Assembly: GCA_026418275.1 (NCBI GenBank)
Contig: JAOABQ010000112.1
Span: 62,001 to 126,000 of the forward strand
Direction: 5' to 3'
DNA length: 64,000 nucleotides
Source of the DNA: Clostridia bacterium
Lineage (GTDB): Bacteria; Bacillota; Clostridia; Acetivibrionales; DSM-2933
Below the pieces are notes generated by a model that worked only from the letters and a program-made list of their open reading frames with translations, was not told the DNA's origin and searched no databases. Both the position numbers and the translations under genes were made by a program. Numbering within the stretch: position 1 is the first letter of the stretch; each line of letters opens with the position of its first letter. Shown in pieces: positions 18,266 to 27,559 of this stretch.

Positions 18266-19651
18266 ATGAATAGATTACTTGATTTTTTTATCCAGCGAAG
18301 AAAGTTAAGCATATGTTTCATCGTTATAATGACACTTGTATTGGGGGCCATGATCGGTGGAGGGATTTTGCTTCACAGTAAGACTTTCTACCCGGGGGTC
18401 AAAGTTGAGTACATTTCCCTTGAAGGCCTTGAAAGAGAACAGGCCAAACAGGAAATTGAGAATAAACTAAAGGGTATCTTTGAAGGTAAAAGAATGAATT
18501 TGAAACTGGGGGAGCAGGCTTGGCCTGTACGTCTTAGTGAAATAGGGTTTAAACTTTTGGTGGATCAGGCTTTGGATGAGGCATATGCATGCGGACGGAG
18601 CGGGAATGTGTTCCAAAAACTTCGGAGTATTATCGGTCTTAGGATGAAAAGTGTGAATATTACTCCGAAGTTTAGTTATGATAAGGAAAAGCTTTCACTC
18701 ATTTTAATAAGTATTAAAGATCAGGTGGATAAAGAAGCTGAGAGTGCGTCCGTATTGTATGAAAAGGGGAATATAAGCGTTGAAAAGGAAGTTACAGGCA
18801 GAATTCTGGAGGTTGACAAAAATCTTGAAATCATAGAAAATCATATTAGGAAAAGAACTTTTAATACGGTTTACCTTTCAATGATTGATAAAAAACCTCC
18901 GATCCTTTATGAGGATATTAAGGAAATTAACCATATACTCTCCTCATTTTCCACTAAGTTTAATGCAAGTGATACCAATCGGAGTTTCAATATTTCACTT
19001 GCTTCTCAAAGGATCAACGGGCTCATTTTATTTCCAAACGAGACTTTTTCCATGGATAAGGCACTCGGTCCAAGAACTGCACAAAACGGTTACAGGGAAG
19101 CACCTGTTATTTTTAAGAATGAATTGGTTAAAGGGTCGGGTGGCGGGGTATGCCAGGTGACGACAACCCTATATGATGCAGTTTTGAAATCCAAGATGGG
19201 AATTGTGGAAAGGGAACCTCATTCCATGCCCTTGGGCTATGTAGATCCGGGACAGGATGCAACCATTGCAGAAGGTTATATTGACTTTAAATTTCAAAAC
19301 ACCCGCAGTTATCCAGTTTGTATTCAGTCCGAAATTAATGGGAATATCCTTTATGTCCGGATATTGGGTAAAAATGAGGATGCCCCCCATGATGTCAGGT
19401 TGAAATCTGTAATTGTGGAGGAATATTACCCTGAAGGTGAAGAAGTCATTGTTGATGACACTCTATCTGAAAATTCAAAAATAACCGTTCGCGAACCCAA
19501 AAAAGGCTTAAAGGTTATTTTGTATCGCCAAACCTATGATATAGGAGGAGAGCTTATTGAAGAAGAGAAAATTTCTGAAGACGTTTACAAGCCGGTTAAA
19601 GCACAGGTAAAGGTGGGAGCTAAATACAACCGGATCATTGTTGATGACTGA
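18266..19651 (+). CDS. VanW-family, membrane-anchored peptidoglycan-associated protein
   Basis: 461 residues, with GAAAGAGGG before the ATG. There is one N-terminal transmembrane segment (about residues 15-37). A putative peptidoglycan-binding (PG_binding_4-like) region spans residues 45-220. The VanW domain spans about 225-380, including FNISLASQRINGLILFPNETFS and GGGVCQVTTTLYDA. A C-terminal G5-like or beta tail follows (residues 390-461). VanW proteins occur next to vancomycin resistance genes and widely in clostridia without resistance; their activity is unknown. This one has no van operon around it and is more likely a housekeeping or spore-envelope protein. Confidence 0.85.
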   Translation: MNRLLDFFIQRRKLSICFIVIMTLVLGAMIGGGILLHSKTFYPGVKVEYISLEGLEREQAKQEIENKLKGIFEGKRMNLKLGEQAWPVRLSEIGFKLLVDQALDEAYACGRSGNVFQKLRSIIGLRMKSVNITPKFSYDKEKLSLILISIKDQVDKEAESASVLYEKGNISVEKEVTGRILEVDKNLEIIENHIRKRTFNTVYLSMIDKKPPILYEDIKEINHILSSFSTKFNASDTNRSFNISLASQRINGLILFPNETFSMDKALGPRTAQNGYREAPVIFKNELVKGSGGGVCQVTTTLYDAVLKSKMGIVEREPHSMPLGYVDPGQDATIAEGYIDFKFQNTRSYPVCIQSEINGNILYVRILGKNEDAPHDVRLKSVIVEEYYPEGEEVIVDDTLSENSKITVREPKKGLKVILYRQTYDIGGELIEEEKISEDVYKPVKAQVKVGAKYNRIIVDD

Positions 19652-19743
19652 TTTGTTTTCTACCGTATTCAATGCCCTTCCTTTCCTTCGTTGGTTAATA
19701 TTTTGCCATATTGGGTAAATCCCTGAAAAAAGAAGGTGTTTCG

Positions 19744-20418
19744 ATGAATAGTGCTCTTTATAACAAGGCCATTCAATGCCCTGTTTGTCAAAAGCAGATT
19801 GAAATCACAAAATTAAAGGCAAGTGCCTGTAAAGTAGCATCAAGAGATACGGACTTCTGTGTTTATTATCAGGATTTAAACCCAATGTTTTATGAAGTTT
19901 GGGTTTGTGAGTTTTGTGGGTATGCCGCCCTTTCTGAAAAGTTTGAAGAGATCAGAGAATCCGATGCGGGAACAATCAAAGATCAGATTAGCACAAGATG
20001 GAATAAACGGGGTTTTGCAGGGGAAAGGAATATTGATCATGCGATTGAGGCTTTTAAACTGGCACTTTTTAATCTCCAGGTAAGAAAAGCAAAACCTAAT
20101 GAATTTGCCAGAGTATGTCTTCGGATTGCATGGCTTTACAGAATAAAAAAGGACGAAAAGGAAAAGGATTTTCTAAATTTCGCGTTAAAATACTACAGAG
20201 AGACCTATGAAAAAGAAAATCTTCCTATAGAAAAATTAGATGAGTTTACTTGTATGTACATAATCGGTGAATTAAACCGGAGAGTGGGGGATTATGAGGA
20301 AGCGGTCAAGTGGTTCAGCAGGCTGATTGGCTCCCAGGAGGCAAGAAAAAATGCTTCCCTTATGGACAGTGCAAGAGAACAATTCAGGCTGGTAAAAGAA
20401 CAGATGGAAAAAAGGTAA
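19744..20418 (+). CDS. DUF2225 protein (zinc-ribbon plus helical repeat)
   Basis: 224 residues. ATG 19744 is preferred because AGAAGGTG lies 5 bases upstream. The N-terminus has two cysteine pairs, CPVC and CEFCG, spaced like a zinc ribbon (residues 13-60). The remainder is alpha-helical with TPR-like character (AIEAFKLALFNLQ, YEEAVKWFSRLIG). This is the DUF2225 family, common in Firmicutes and of unknown function; zinc binding and protein contact are inferred. It follows the VanW gene by about 90 bp on the same strand. Repeat A copy 2 sits directly behind its stop codon. Confidence 0.85.
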   Translation: MNSALYNKAIQCPVCQKQIEITKLKASACKVASRDTDFCVYYQDLNPMFYEVWVCEFCGYAALSEKFEEIRESDAGTIKDQISTRWNKRGFAGERNIDHAIEAFKLALFNLQVRKAKPNEFARVCLRIAWLYRIKKDEKEKDFLNFALKYYRETYEKENLPIEKLDEFTCMYIIGELNRRVGDYEEAVKWFSRLIGSQEARKNASLMDSAREQFRLVKEQMEKR

Positions 20419-20423
20419 TTAAC

Positions 20424-20530
20424 CTAGTGCTTTTTAACACAACAAATTTTAAGTTTCAAAGTGTTAAAAATGCACTTCCTCTGTTTGTGCCTCGCATACC
20501 CTAGAAAAGAATTACGTTACGAGGCACTAG
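20424..20530 (+). repeat. Family A repeat, copy 2
   Basis: A full copy starting CTAGTGCTTTTTAACAC and ending TACGAGGCACTAG, only a few bases different from copy 1. Both hairpins are intact and the outer ends CTAGTGC/GCACTAG form terminal inverted repeats. It begins 5 bases after the DUF2225 stop codon. Confidence 0.92.
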
Positions 20531-20540
20531 CTAATTAACG

Positions 20541-20580
20541 AAAAAGAGGTGTATGCAAACGCCTCTTTTTATGTTATAAT
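20541..20580 (+). terminator. Terminator followed by a -10 element
   Basis: AAAAAGAGG and CCTCTTTTT form a terminator stem (20541-20570). TATAAT at 20575-20580 directly after it may be the -10 box of the next gene; no clear -35 was found. Confidence 0.65.
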
Positions 20581-20662
20581 GCGCTGGGATTCGTATAAAG
20601 CAGGAGAAGAATCCACAACGATGAATATGCGTATATGCGGTAGATCGGGTATGGAGGTTAGC

Positions 20663-21646
20663 ATGGAGATAGGGAAAGTTCCAAATGATATTTTAAAACA
20701 GCTTATTCTAGGTAAGATTAAAAATAAAAGAAAAGAAATTTTAATAAGGCCAAAAGTTGGGGAAGACTGTTGTGCTGTGGATTTTGGGGAATATGTATGC
20801 GTACTTTCCTCCGATCCCATAACCGGTGCGGTAAATGAAGTGGGAAGGCTTGCGGTTCACATTTCCTGTAATGATGTGGCATCCTGTGGTGTTGAACCCC
20901 TCGGGCTATTGGTTACCATATTGGCGCCTCCGGGTACAACCGAAAAGGAACTGGACAAGGTTATGGGGGACCTTTGTGAAACGGCAGATTCGCTGAATGT
21001 GGATATAATCGGAGGCCATACCGAAATTACATCTGCGGTTAACCGGTTTGTATTGATTACCACTGCGGTTGGAAGGATATTAAAAGAAAAACTTGTTTCC
21101 ACTTCGGGTGCAAGGCCTGGCGACGCGCTTGTCCTGACGAAAACAGCAGGCTTGGAAGGGACTGCGATTATTGCTCTCGATAAGGAAGAAGAACTCCGGA
21201 ATCAGATTGAGAAAAGTCTCATTGCTCGTGCAAAAGGGTTTGTTAAAGATATCAGTGTGGTAAAGGAAGGAATCATTGCAGGGGAATTTGGAGTTTCTGC
21301 CATGCACGATGTTACTGAAGGGGGCGTTTTGGGAGCGGTTTGGGAAGTGGCAGAAGCATCTTCACTGGGGGTGGAGGTTTATTTTGAAAAAATTCCTGTG
21401 GACCCCGCCACCGATGCAATCTCAAAATTCTACCGCATTAATCCTTTAAAGCTTATATCCAGCGGGTGCATGATTATTTCATGTGGAGATGGGATAGGAC
21501 TTGTTGAAAGACTAAAGGAAAACGGCATCCTGGCAACAGTCATCGGCAAGGTAACAGAAAACAAGGAGTGTAGGCTTGTTTTTAATGATCACGTAGAGGT
21601 AATCAACCAGCCTGAATCAGATGAACTTTATAAGGTTGTAGGTTAA
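20663..21646 (+). CDS. AIR-synthase-family protein (HypE/ThiL-like fold)
   Basis: 327 residues. ATG 20663 is chosen because TGGAGG lies 5-6 bases upstream; longer in-frame starts have no ribosome site. Residues 30-140 match the AIR synthase N-domain (GEDCCAVDF, SSDPITGA, ISCNDVASCG, DIIGGHTEIT). The C-domain follows, with GEFGVSAMHDVTEGGVLGA. This fold binds ATP and is shared by PurM, ThiL, SelD and HypE. It lacks the C-terminal PRICG-like cysteine tail of true HypE, so it is best called an AIR synthase-related protein of unknown substrate. No hydrogenase maturation genes are adjacent. Confidence 0.85.
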   Translation: MEIGKVPNDILKQLILGKIKNKRKEILIRPKVGEDCCAVDFGEYVCVLSSDPITGAVNEVGRLAVHISCNDVASCGVEPLGLLVTILAPPGTTEKELDKVMGDLCETADSLNVDIIGGHTEITSAVNRFVLITTAVGRILKEKLVSTSGARPGDALVLTKTAGLEGTAIIALDKEEELRNQIEKSLIARAKGFVKDISVVKEGIIAGEFGVSAMHDVTEGGVLGAVWEVAEASSLGVEVYFEKIPVDPATDAISKFYRINPLKLISSGCMIISCGDGIGLVERLKENGILATVIGKVTENKECRLVFNDHVEVINQPESDELYKVVG

Positions 21647-21667
21647 TAGAGTGTAAAATAATATATA

Positions 21668-21704
21668 AAAGCTCAAGCCAGGTGCCTCCTGGCTTGAGCT
21701 TTAT
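21668..21704. terminator. Bidirectional terminator
   Basis: Fifteen-base arms AAAGCTCAAGCCAGG and CCTGGCTTGAGCTTT around a 5-base loop lie between convergent genes. The stem is very stable. Confidence 0.92.
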
Positions 21705-21731
21705 TGCCTTTTGCCGATAGCTGTAAATTTA

Positions 21732-23222
21732 TTATTTCAAGGTTTCTGTCAAAACCTCCGGATAGTTTTTAGATGAACCCTTTATAATCGATAAATCAGG
21801 TTTTCCGTTCAAATGTTTTTGGAAAAATTCCAGTACACAAGCATTTACAATTTCAATTCCCCTTTCTGCTTGAATGGGACCGGCAAGTTTTACATACTTA
21901 AGTATTGGAGAATAAAGAGGAGCATCCGTAAAATTATAGTGGCCTGTTCCTTTAATGTAAAGAAGATTGCCTCCATTTTTTACTGTTTTGGAGATGGCTT
22001 CGTTTTCTTCCTTGAAAGCTTGGATGATCTTATTAAACTCTTCCTGGGATATTCCCTGAGCTTTGAACTCCTCATAGGTCGGAAGATTTTTTCGCATTCC
22101 CATATGGTCCTCACCCAACATAAAAAGGAAAGGCTTATTAAGACCTGTCTTTAATGCAGGACCATGAAGAGAGCCATCCATGTCAATCCCGGCTTTGATA
22201 CGGCTTTCTTTAAAACAGGCATTAAAAGCGGCGGCTCCGCCAAAGGAATGACCGAATATGCCTATGTTTGATGTATCAATCCTGCCTTTAAACATTGCTT
22301 CGGATGCACCAAGGTTTAGTTTTTCAAACTCATCCAACACCAGCTTAATATCACCTGTCCATATTTCACCAATCCGCTCCACTTCCAATTGAACTTTGTC
22401 ATAGGGGAGTGTGTCATACGGAATTTCGCTTTTAAACCCGGTAATTTTTTCATCCGGAAAAACAGTTCCGGTGGTGCTGTAGGTGTGGTCAATGGCCGCT
22501 ACAATAAAGCCTTGGCTTGCCAGGTTTTCAGCCTGAATCGTATGGAGCCTTCGTGAAGTACCCATTCCATGAGATAACAGAACAAGCGGGTATTTGGGTT
22601 TGGCATTGGATACGGAGGCATTTTTAAAAGAGTTGCTTTGAACAAGATTAAAATGGTTCAAAATAAACTTGGGGAAGCCGGAGCTTTCAGAAACATAAGG
22701 TCCAAGTGTTCCGATTTCGGGGATATATTTCTCCGGTTTTGCTCCTTCCAATTTTTCGGCGGGATAAAAGATTTGGACCATGATTCTGCGACGATCACCC
22801 GGGTCACCGGTAAAAGGCTCATCCCGGACCGGATCGGTAAACGATTTTGAAGTAACACCCACCGTAAGGGGGCCGGAGGGTACAGGAAGTTTAAATACCG
22901 GTAAAATAACGCACGAAGAAATGGTGAGGACCAAAATGATAAGTGACAAAACCCCTAATGGGATTTTTACCAGTTTAGGGAATTTGGGGAGCTTATCTTT
23001 TAAGAGATGTTTCATTAAGGGTATTAAAATAAAAAACAAGGTTAAAAGGTAGGAAAATGTCAACTGCCAGCGCAGTCCTTCCGATATCATATGTACTAAA
23101 AATAAAAGGGTATTGATTCCGATGAGGGCAGTAAACAGTTTGAACTTTTTTTCCATTCCCACCATAGACCAAAGACAGAGGTTAATACAAGCAAAAACAA
23201 GCAGTATTTCAAAAATTCTCAT
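21732..23222 (-). CDS. Membrane-anchored alpha/beta hydrolase (PAF acetylhydrolase-like)
   Basis: About 496 residues. AAAGGAG lies 8 bases from the ATG ending at 23222, which I prefer over the ATG six bases earlier. Residues 1-110 contain four or so hydrophobic helices. A soluble hydrolase domain follows, with the nucleophile elbow GHSFGGAAAF and the oxyanion region LLSHGMGTSRRLH. A candidate acid is in GIDMDGS and the catalytic His in GTGHYNFTD. The motif set resembles platelet-activating-factor acetylhydrolase and dienelactone hydrolase relatives. The natural ester substrate is unknown. It is transcribed alone, against its neighbours. Confidence 0.85.
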   Translation of the reverse strand: MRIFEILLVFACINLCLWSMVGMEKKFKLFTALIGINTLLFLVHMISEGLRWQLTFSYLLTLFFILIPLMKHLLKDKLPKFPKLVKIPLGVLSLIILVLTISSCVILPVFKLPVPSGPLTVGVTSKSFTDPVRDEPFTGDPGDRRRIMVQIFYPAEKLEGAKPEKYIPEIGTLGPYVSESSGFPKFILNHFNLVQSNSFKNASVSNAKPKYPLVLLSHGMGTSRRLHTIQAENLASQGFIVAAIDHTYSTTGTVFPDEKITGFKSEIPYDTLPYDKVQLEVERIGEIWTGDIKLVLDEFEKLNLGASEAMFKGRIDTSNIGIFGHSFGGAAAFNACFKESRIKAGIDMDGSLHGPALKTGLNKPFLFMLGEDHMGMRKNLPTYEEFKAQGISQEEFNKIIQAFKEENEAISKTVKNGGNLLYIKGTGHYNFTDAPLYSPILKYVKLAGPIQAERGIEIVNACVLEFFQKHLNGKPDLSIIKGSSKNYPEVLTETLK

Positions 23223-23410
23223 TACCATAGCTCCTTTAGTATTTTTCGTCTACTATTATAACGTAAATCATAGAAAAGAGTCTTCATAATTTATAAAAAT
23301 TTTTTATAAAAAATTTCATATTGAAATAGTTCTATTCACAATAAAGTCATTATGTTATAATATAATGCTGATAAACATATACGATTTACAAATGTTCGGA
23401 GGAAACACAC

Positions 23411-25222
23411 ATGGCAAATGAAAGACAAAAGAAAATCAGGAATTTTTGTATTATTGCACATATAGATCATGGAAAATCTACCCTGGCTGACCGCCTGCTC
23501 GAAAAGACCGGTGTGCTTACCGCAAGAGAAATGGAAGATCAAGTCCTCGACAATATGGATATTGAGAGGGAACGGGGGATTACCATTAAGCTGCAGGCAG
23601 TGCGAATGGTATACAAAGCCGGTGACGGAGAGGAATATGTTTTTAACCTCATTGATACGCCGGGTCATGTAGATTTCAATTATGAGGTTTCAAGGAGCCT
23701 TGCTGCGTGTGAGGGGGCAATTCTTGTTGTGGATGCTGCCCAGGGAATTGAGGCGCAGACTTTGGCAAATGTATACCTTGCCCTGGAGAATGACTTGGAA
23801 ATCATGCCGGTAATCAATAAGATTGATTTGCCCAGTGCCCAACCGGAGTATGTAAAAAAGAAAATTGAAGATGTAATCGGACTGGATGCCGGAGATGCGC
23901 CGATGATCTCTGCAAAAAACGGAATCAATATTGAAGAGGTTTTGGAAAAGGTAGTAACGCATATTCCTTGTCCCAGTGGTGATGAAAATGCACCATTAAA
24001 GGCGTTGATCTTCGACTCCTATTATGATAGCTACAAGGGCGTAATTGTATATATGAGGGTGAAAGAAGGCAGGATTAGCGTAGGGGATACCATCCGGATG
24101 ATGTATACAGGTAAGGAGTTTTTGGTTACCGAACTCGGTTATTTCAGACCCGGTACCCTCATTCCGGGCAATGAACTTTTGGCAGGAGAGGTTGGGTACC
24201 TCGCCGCCAGCATCAAAAATGTAAAAGATACCAGAGTGGGGGACACCATCACATTGGTTTCCAATCCTGCAAGTGAGCCGCTGCCCGGTTATAAAAAGGT
24301 TAATTCCATGGTGTTTTGCGGGATTTATCCTGCGGACGGAGCGAAATACGGGGACCTTAGGGATGCGTTGGAAAAGCTTCAATTGAATGATGCTGCCTTA
24401 AGCTTTGAGCCGGAGACTTCCGTGGCGCTTGGGTTTGGGTTTAGGTGCGGCTTTTTAGGACTTTTGCATATGGAGATCATCCAGGAACGTTTGGAAAGGG
24501 AGTACGATCTGGACCTGGTAACTACGGCACCCAGTGTTATTTATAAAATTACGCAAACAGATGGTGAAATGATGGATATTGACAATCCGACAAATCTGCC
24601 GCCCATGACGTTGGTAGAAAAAATGGAAGAACCCTTTGTCAAGGCTACCATAATGACGCCTACAGAGTATGTAGGCAATATCATGGAACTTACCATGGAA
24701 AGACGCGGTATTTACAAGGATATGACCTATATGGATGAGGGAAGGGTTATCCTTACCTACGAAATGCCCCTCAATGAGATTATCTATGACTTTTTTGATG
24801 TTCTGAAATCCAGGACCAAAGGATATGCATCCTTGGATTATGAGCTTATGGGGTATAGGGAAGCCGATCTGGTTAAACTGGATATTATGCTAAACGGGGA
24901 TGTAGTGGATGCGCTCTCTTTCATTGTGCACAAGGAAAAAGCACAAACTAGGGGCAGAAGGATTGCCGAAAAGCTGAAGGACTCTATTCCGAAACACCAG
25001 TTTGAAATACCCATCCAGGCATGTATCGGAGGGAAAATTATCGCAAGGGAAACGGTCAAAGCCTATAGAAAAGACGTTTTGGCCAAGTGTTACGGTGGGG
25101 ATATTACACGTAAGAAAAAGCTTTTGGAGAAACAAAAGGAAGGTAAAAAGCGCATGCGGCAGGTTGGCTCGGTAGAGGTGCCGCAGGAAGCCTTTATGAG
25201 CGTGTTGAAGCTGGATACCTAA
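23411..25222 (+). CDS. lepA: Elongation factor 4 (LepA)
   Basis: 603 residues, the typical length, with TCGGAGGAAAC upstream. The G domain has GxxxxGKS as AHIDHGKST, the switch RERGITIK, DTPGHVDF and NKIDLP. Domains II, III and V follow, and the LepA-specific C-terminal domain ends in GKKRMRQVGSVEVPQEAF. LepA is a ribosome-bound GTPase that promotes back-translocation or assembly under stress. It precedes hemW, the same order as in many Firmicutes, but a terminator-like hairpin lies between. Confidence 0.98.
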   Translation: MANERQKKIRNFCIIAHIDHGKSTLADRLLEKTGVLTAREMEDQVLDNMDIERERGITIKLQAVRMVYKAGDGEEYVFNLIDTPGHVDFNYEVSRSLAACEGAILVVDAAQGIEAQTLANVYLALENDLEIMPVINKIDLPSAQPEYVKKKIEDVIGLDAGDAPMISAKNGINIEEVLEKVVTHIPCPSGDENAPLKALIFDSYYDSYKGVIVYMRVKEGRISVGDTIRMMYTGKEFLVTELGYFRPGTLIPGNELLAGEVGYLAASIKNVKDTRVGDTITLVSNPASEPLPGYKKVNSMVFCGIYPADGAKYGDLRDALEKLQLNDAALSFEPETSVALGFGFRCGFLGLLHMEIIQERLEREYDLDLVTTAPSVIYKITQTDGEMMDIDNPTNLPPMTLVEKMEEPFVKATIMTPTEYVGNIMELTMERRGIYKDMTYMDEGRVILTYEMPLNEIIYDFFDVLKSRTKGYASLDYELMGYREADLVKLDIMLNGDVVDALSFIVHKEKAQTRGRRIAEKLKDSIPKHQFEIPIQACIGGKIIARETVKAYRKDVLAKCYGGDITRKKKLLEKQKEGKKRMRQVGSVEVPQEAFMSVLKLDT

Positions 25223-25248
25223 AAATAGTTTATATTGATTAAAAAACA

Positions 25249-25290
25249 AATGCCGGGGTCAGCGATTGAGTGAACCCGGCATTCATTTAA
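25249..25290 (+). terminator. Terminator between lepA and hemW
   Basis: Arms AATGCCGGG and CCCGGCATT are followed by CATTTAAT. The T run is poor, so termination may be partial and hemW could be read through. Confidence 0.65.
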
Positions 25291-25309
25291 TCTATGATGG
25301 AGAATGATC

Positions 25310-26449
25310 ATGAAAGAAAATAAGATTGGTCTTTATATTCATATTCCTTTTTGCAAATCAAAATGTTTATACTGTGACTTCAATTCAGCTTGCAGTAAGG
25401 ATCATTTGATTCCCGGATATTTTGACGCCTTGAAGCATGAAATCTTGCTTTATAGAGAAAGCTTAGCCGGTGCTGACTTTGCAACGGTTTTTATCGGTGG
25501 AGGAACGCCTTCTTACGTAGATTCGAAGTATATATATGAAACGGTCCATTGGGTTAAACAAAATTTTAATCTGGCAGAAGCGGCGGAAGTGACGATGGAG
25601 GCCAATCCGGGGACGCTCACCGTTGGTAAGCTGGAAACCTATGCGGTATCCGGAATCAACAGGATCAGTATGGGGCTGCAGGCATGGCAGGAACCTCTTT
25701 TAAAAAGCCTTGGAAGGATTCATACGTCAGAGGATTTTGTAGAAAATTACAAGCAGGCGAGAAAAGCCGGGTTTAAGAATATAAACATCGATTTAATATT
25801 CGGTTTGCCTGGACAACAGTTGAGTGATTGGGAGGAGACCCTTTATAGGGTTATGGAATTAAATCCGGAACATATTTCATGCTACAGTCTAAAAATTGAA
25901 GAAGGGACTGGGTTTGGTCAGAAACTGGAAGAGGGTAAGATTGAGGTTATAGACGATGTACTGGACCGGGAAATGTATTACCTTGCACAAAAGAAATTTG
26001 GGGAAAATGGCTACAAACAGTATGAAATTTCCAACTTTGCCAAAGAAGGATATGTGTCAGAGCACAATCTCATCTATTGGAAAGGGATGGAATATATCGG
26101 CTTGGGGGCAGGTGCCCACTCCTACTATGAAGGTGAGCGTTTTAATAATAAACCGGATATAGAAGAATACATTGGATTCATTGAAAGAAATGTAATTCCT
26201 AGAGAAAACGAAGAAGTCATCGGTCAGGATGAGAAAATGACGGAGTTTATGATTTTGGGACTCAGATTAATTGACGGAATCAGTATCCGACAATTTAATG
26301 CCTCATTTGGTGAGGACATATTTCATGTATTTGGAGAGGCGCTTGGGAAACTGCAAAAAAAAGAATTGATTAAGATTGAAGCCGACAGGATAAAGCTCAG
26401 TAGTTTAGGCCTGGATATGGCAAATCAGGTCTTTTTGGAGTTTATATAA
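25310..26449 (+). CDS. hemW: Radical SAM protein HemW (heme chaperone family)
   Basis: 379 residues. ATG 25310 has GGAG 7 bases upstream; the ATG at 25304 is too close to it. The radical SAM motif is CKSKCLYC in IPFCKSKCLYCDF, followed by FIGGGTPSY, EANPGT and the HemW-type SMGLQAWQE. HemN-C-like residues fill the last third. HemW resembles oxygen-independent coproporphyrinogen oxidase but acts as a heme-binding chaperone in studied bacteria. In anaerobic clostridia the true substrate is unclear. It lies next to lepA, a conserved pairing. Confidence 0.93.
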   Translation: MKENKIGLYIHIPFCKSKCLYCDFNSACSKDHLIPGYFDALKHEILLYRESLAGADFATVFIGGGTPSYVDSKYIYETVHWVKQNFNLAEAAEVTMEANPGTLTVGKLETYAVSGINRISMGLQAWQEPLLKSLGRIHTSEDFVENYKQARKAGFKNINIDLIFGLPGQQLSDWEETLYRVMELNPEHISCYSLKIEEGTGFGQKLEEGKIEVIDDVLDREMYYLAQKKFGENGYKQYEISNFAKEGYVSEHNLIYWKGMEYIGLGAGAHSYYEGERFNNKPDIEEYIGFIERNVIPRENEEVIGQDEKMTEFMILGLRLIDGISIRQFNASFGEDIFHVFGEALGKLQKKELIKIEADRIKLSSLGLDMANQVFLEFI

Positions 26450-26618
26450 ATAATATTAATTTCTATTTTACTTATGGATGGGATCATATTATAATATGAA
26501 TGTAATTGAAGCAGGATATGCATTACAACATTATTCCGTTAATACATTAAAATTATATATACTTTTCAAAATTCTGGGTAACTATATATAATTAATGTAT
26601 TTAAAGGAAGGTGAATTT

Positions 26619-27425
26619 ATGAACTACGACAGTTTATTGCTTGCTTTTGGTTTAACGCTATTTGCCGGTTTGTCCACAGGGATTGGTAGTGCTCTTGCGT
26701 TTTTTGCAAAACGTACCAATAAAAAGTTTCTTTCCATAACCCTTGGCTTTTCGGCAGGTGTTATGATTTATGTCTCCTTGGTTGAGATATTTTTCAAAGC
26801 CAAGGATTCCCTGGTTCGCGAATTAGGGGTAAAAGGAGGTTCATGGGCAACAGTAGCTGCTTTTTTCGGGGGAATTTTTTTAATTGCACTGATTGATAAG
26901 CTGATACCCTCCGGTGAAAACCCACATGAATCCAAAAGTGTAGAACAAATGACAAATGAGGACGCAAACAAAAGAAAACTTTTAAAAATGGGAAAGTTTG
27001 CAGCACTGGCAATTGCAATTCATAACTTTCCGGAGGGGCTTGCTACGTTTACTTCGGCACTTAGCAGTCCTTCCTTGGGAATTGCAATCGCAGTGGCAGT
27101 TGCGATACATAATATACCTGAAGGTATTGCAGTTTCGGTACCGGTATATTATGCAACCGGTGACAAGGTAAAAGCATTTAAGCTATCCTTTTTGTCCGGA
27201 TTGTCCGAACCGGTTGGCGCACTCATTGGGTATCTTCTGTTAAGACCGATATTTAATGACGTGGTTTTCGGAGTGCTGTTTGCAAGCGTAGCGGGAATTA
27301 TGGTTTTCATCTCTCTGGATGAACTGCTTCCTGCAGCCAGGGAATATGGTGAGCACCACTATTCCATTTATGGGCTTGTCGCCGGAATGATGGTTATGGC
27401 AGTAAGTTTGTTGCTTTTTATATAG
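26619..27425 (+). CDS. zupT: ZIP-family metal transporter (ZupT)
   Basis: 268 residues. ATG 26619 has AAGGAAGG upstream. About eight transmembrane helices are visible. The ZIP signature helices IV and V carry AIAIHNFPEGLATF and VAIHNIPEGIAV, whose His, Asn and Glu line the metal path. A short charged loop (about residues 100-125) separates helices III and IV. ZupT imports zinc and other divalent ions such as iron, cobalt or manganese. It is monocistronic and has a strong terminator. No Zur or MntR site was recognised upstream. Confidence 0.93.
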   Translation: MNYDSLLLAFGLTLFAGLSTGIGSALAFFAKRTNKKFLSITLGFSAGVMIYVSLVEIFFKAKDSLVRELGVKGGSWATVAAFFGGIFLIALIDKLIPSGENPHESKSVEQMTNEDANKRKLLKMGKFAALAIAIHNFPEGLATFTSALSSPSLGIAIAVAVAIHNIPEGIAVSVPVYYATGDKVKAFKLSFLSGLSEPVGALIGYLLLRPIFNDVVFGVLFASVAGIMVFISLDELLPAAREYGEHHYSIYGLVAGMMVMAVSLLLFI

Positions 27426-27435
27426 TAGAGCTTTG

Positions 27436-27475
27436 GTTCTCCACTCCAATACCTATTGGGGTGGAGAACATAAAA
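27436..27475 (+). terminator. Terminator after zupT
   Basis: Arms GTTCTCCACtCCAATA and TATTGGgGTGGAGAAC are followed by ATAAAATAT. The stem is strong but the T run is weak. Confidence 0.75.
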
Positions 27476-27559
27476 TATATATAGGACAAGAAGTTGCTTT
27501 GAATTAAAATAGATAACAATGCTGTTATTTATGGATTATTTTTAGAAAGAGGTAATGAA

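Noticed and set aside
20663..21646. True HypE hydrogenase maturation factor
   Set aside because: The C-terminal cysteine tail needed for carbamoyl transfer is missing and there are no other hyp genes nearby.
27476..27559. Purine riboswitch before purL
   Set aside because: The short leader lacks the three-way junction and loop motifs.
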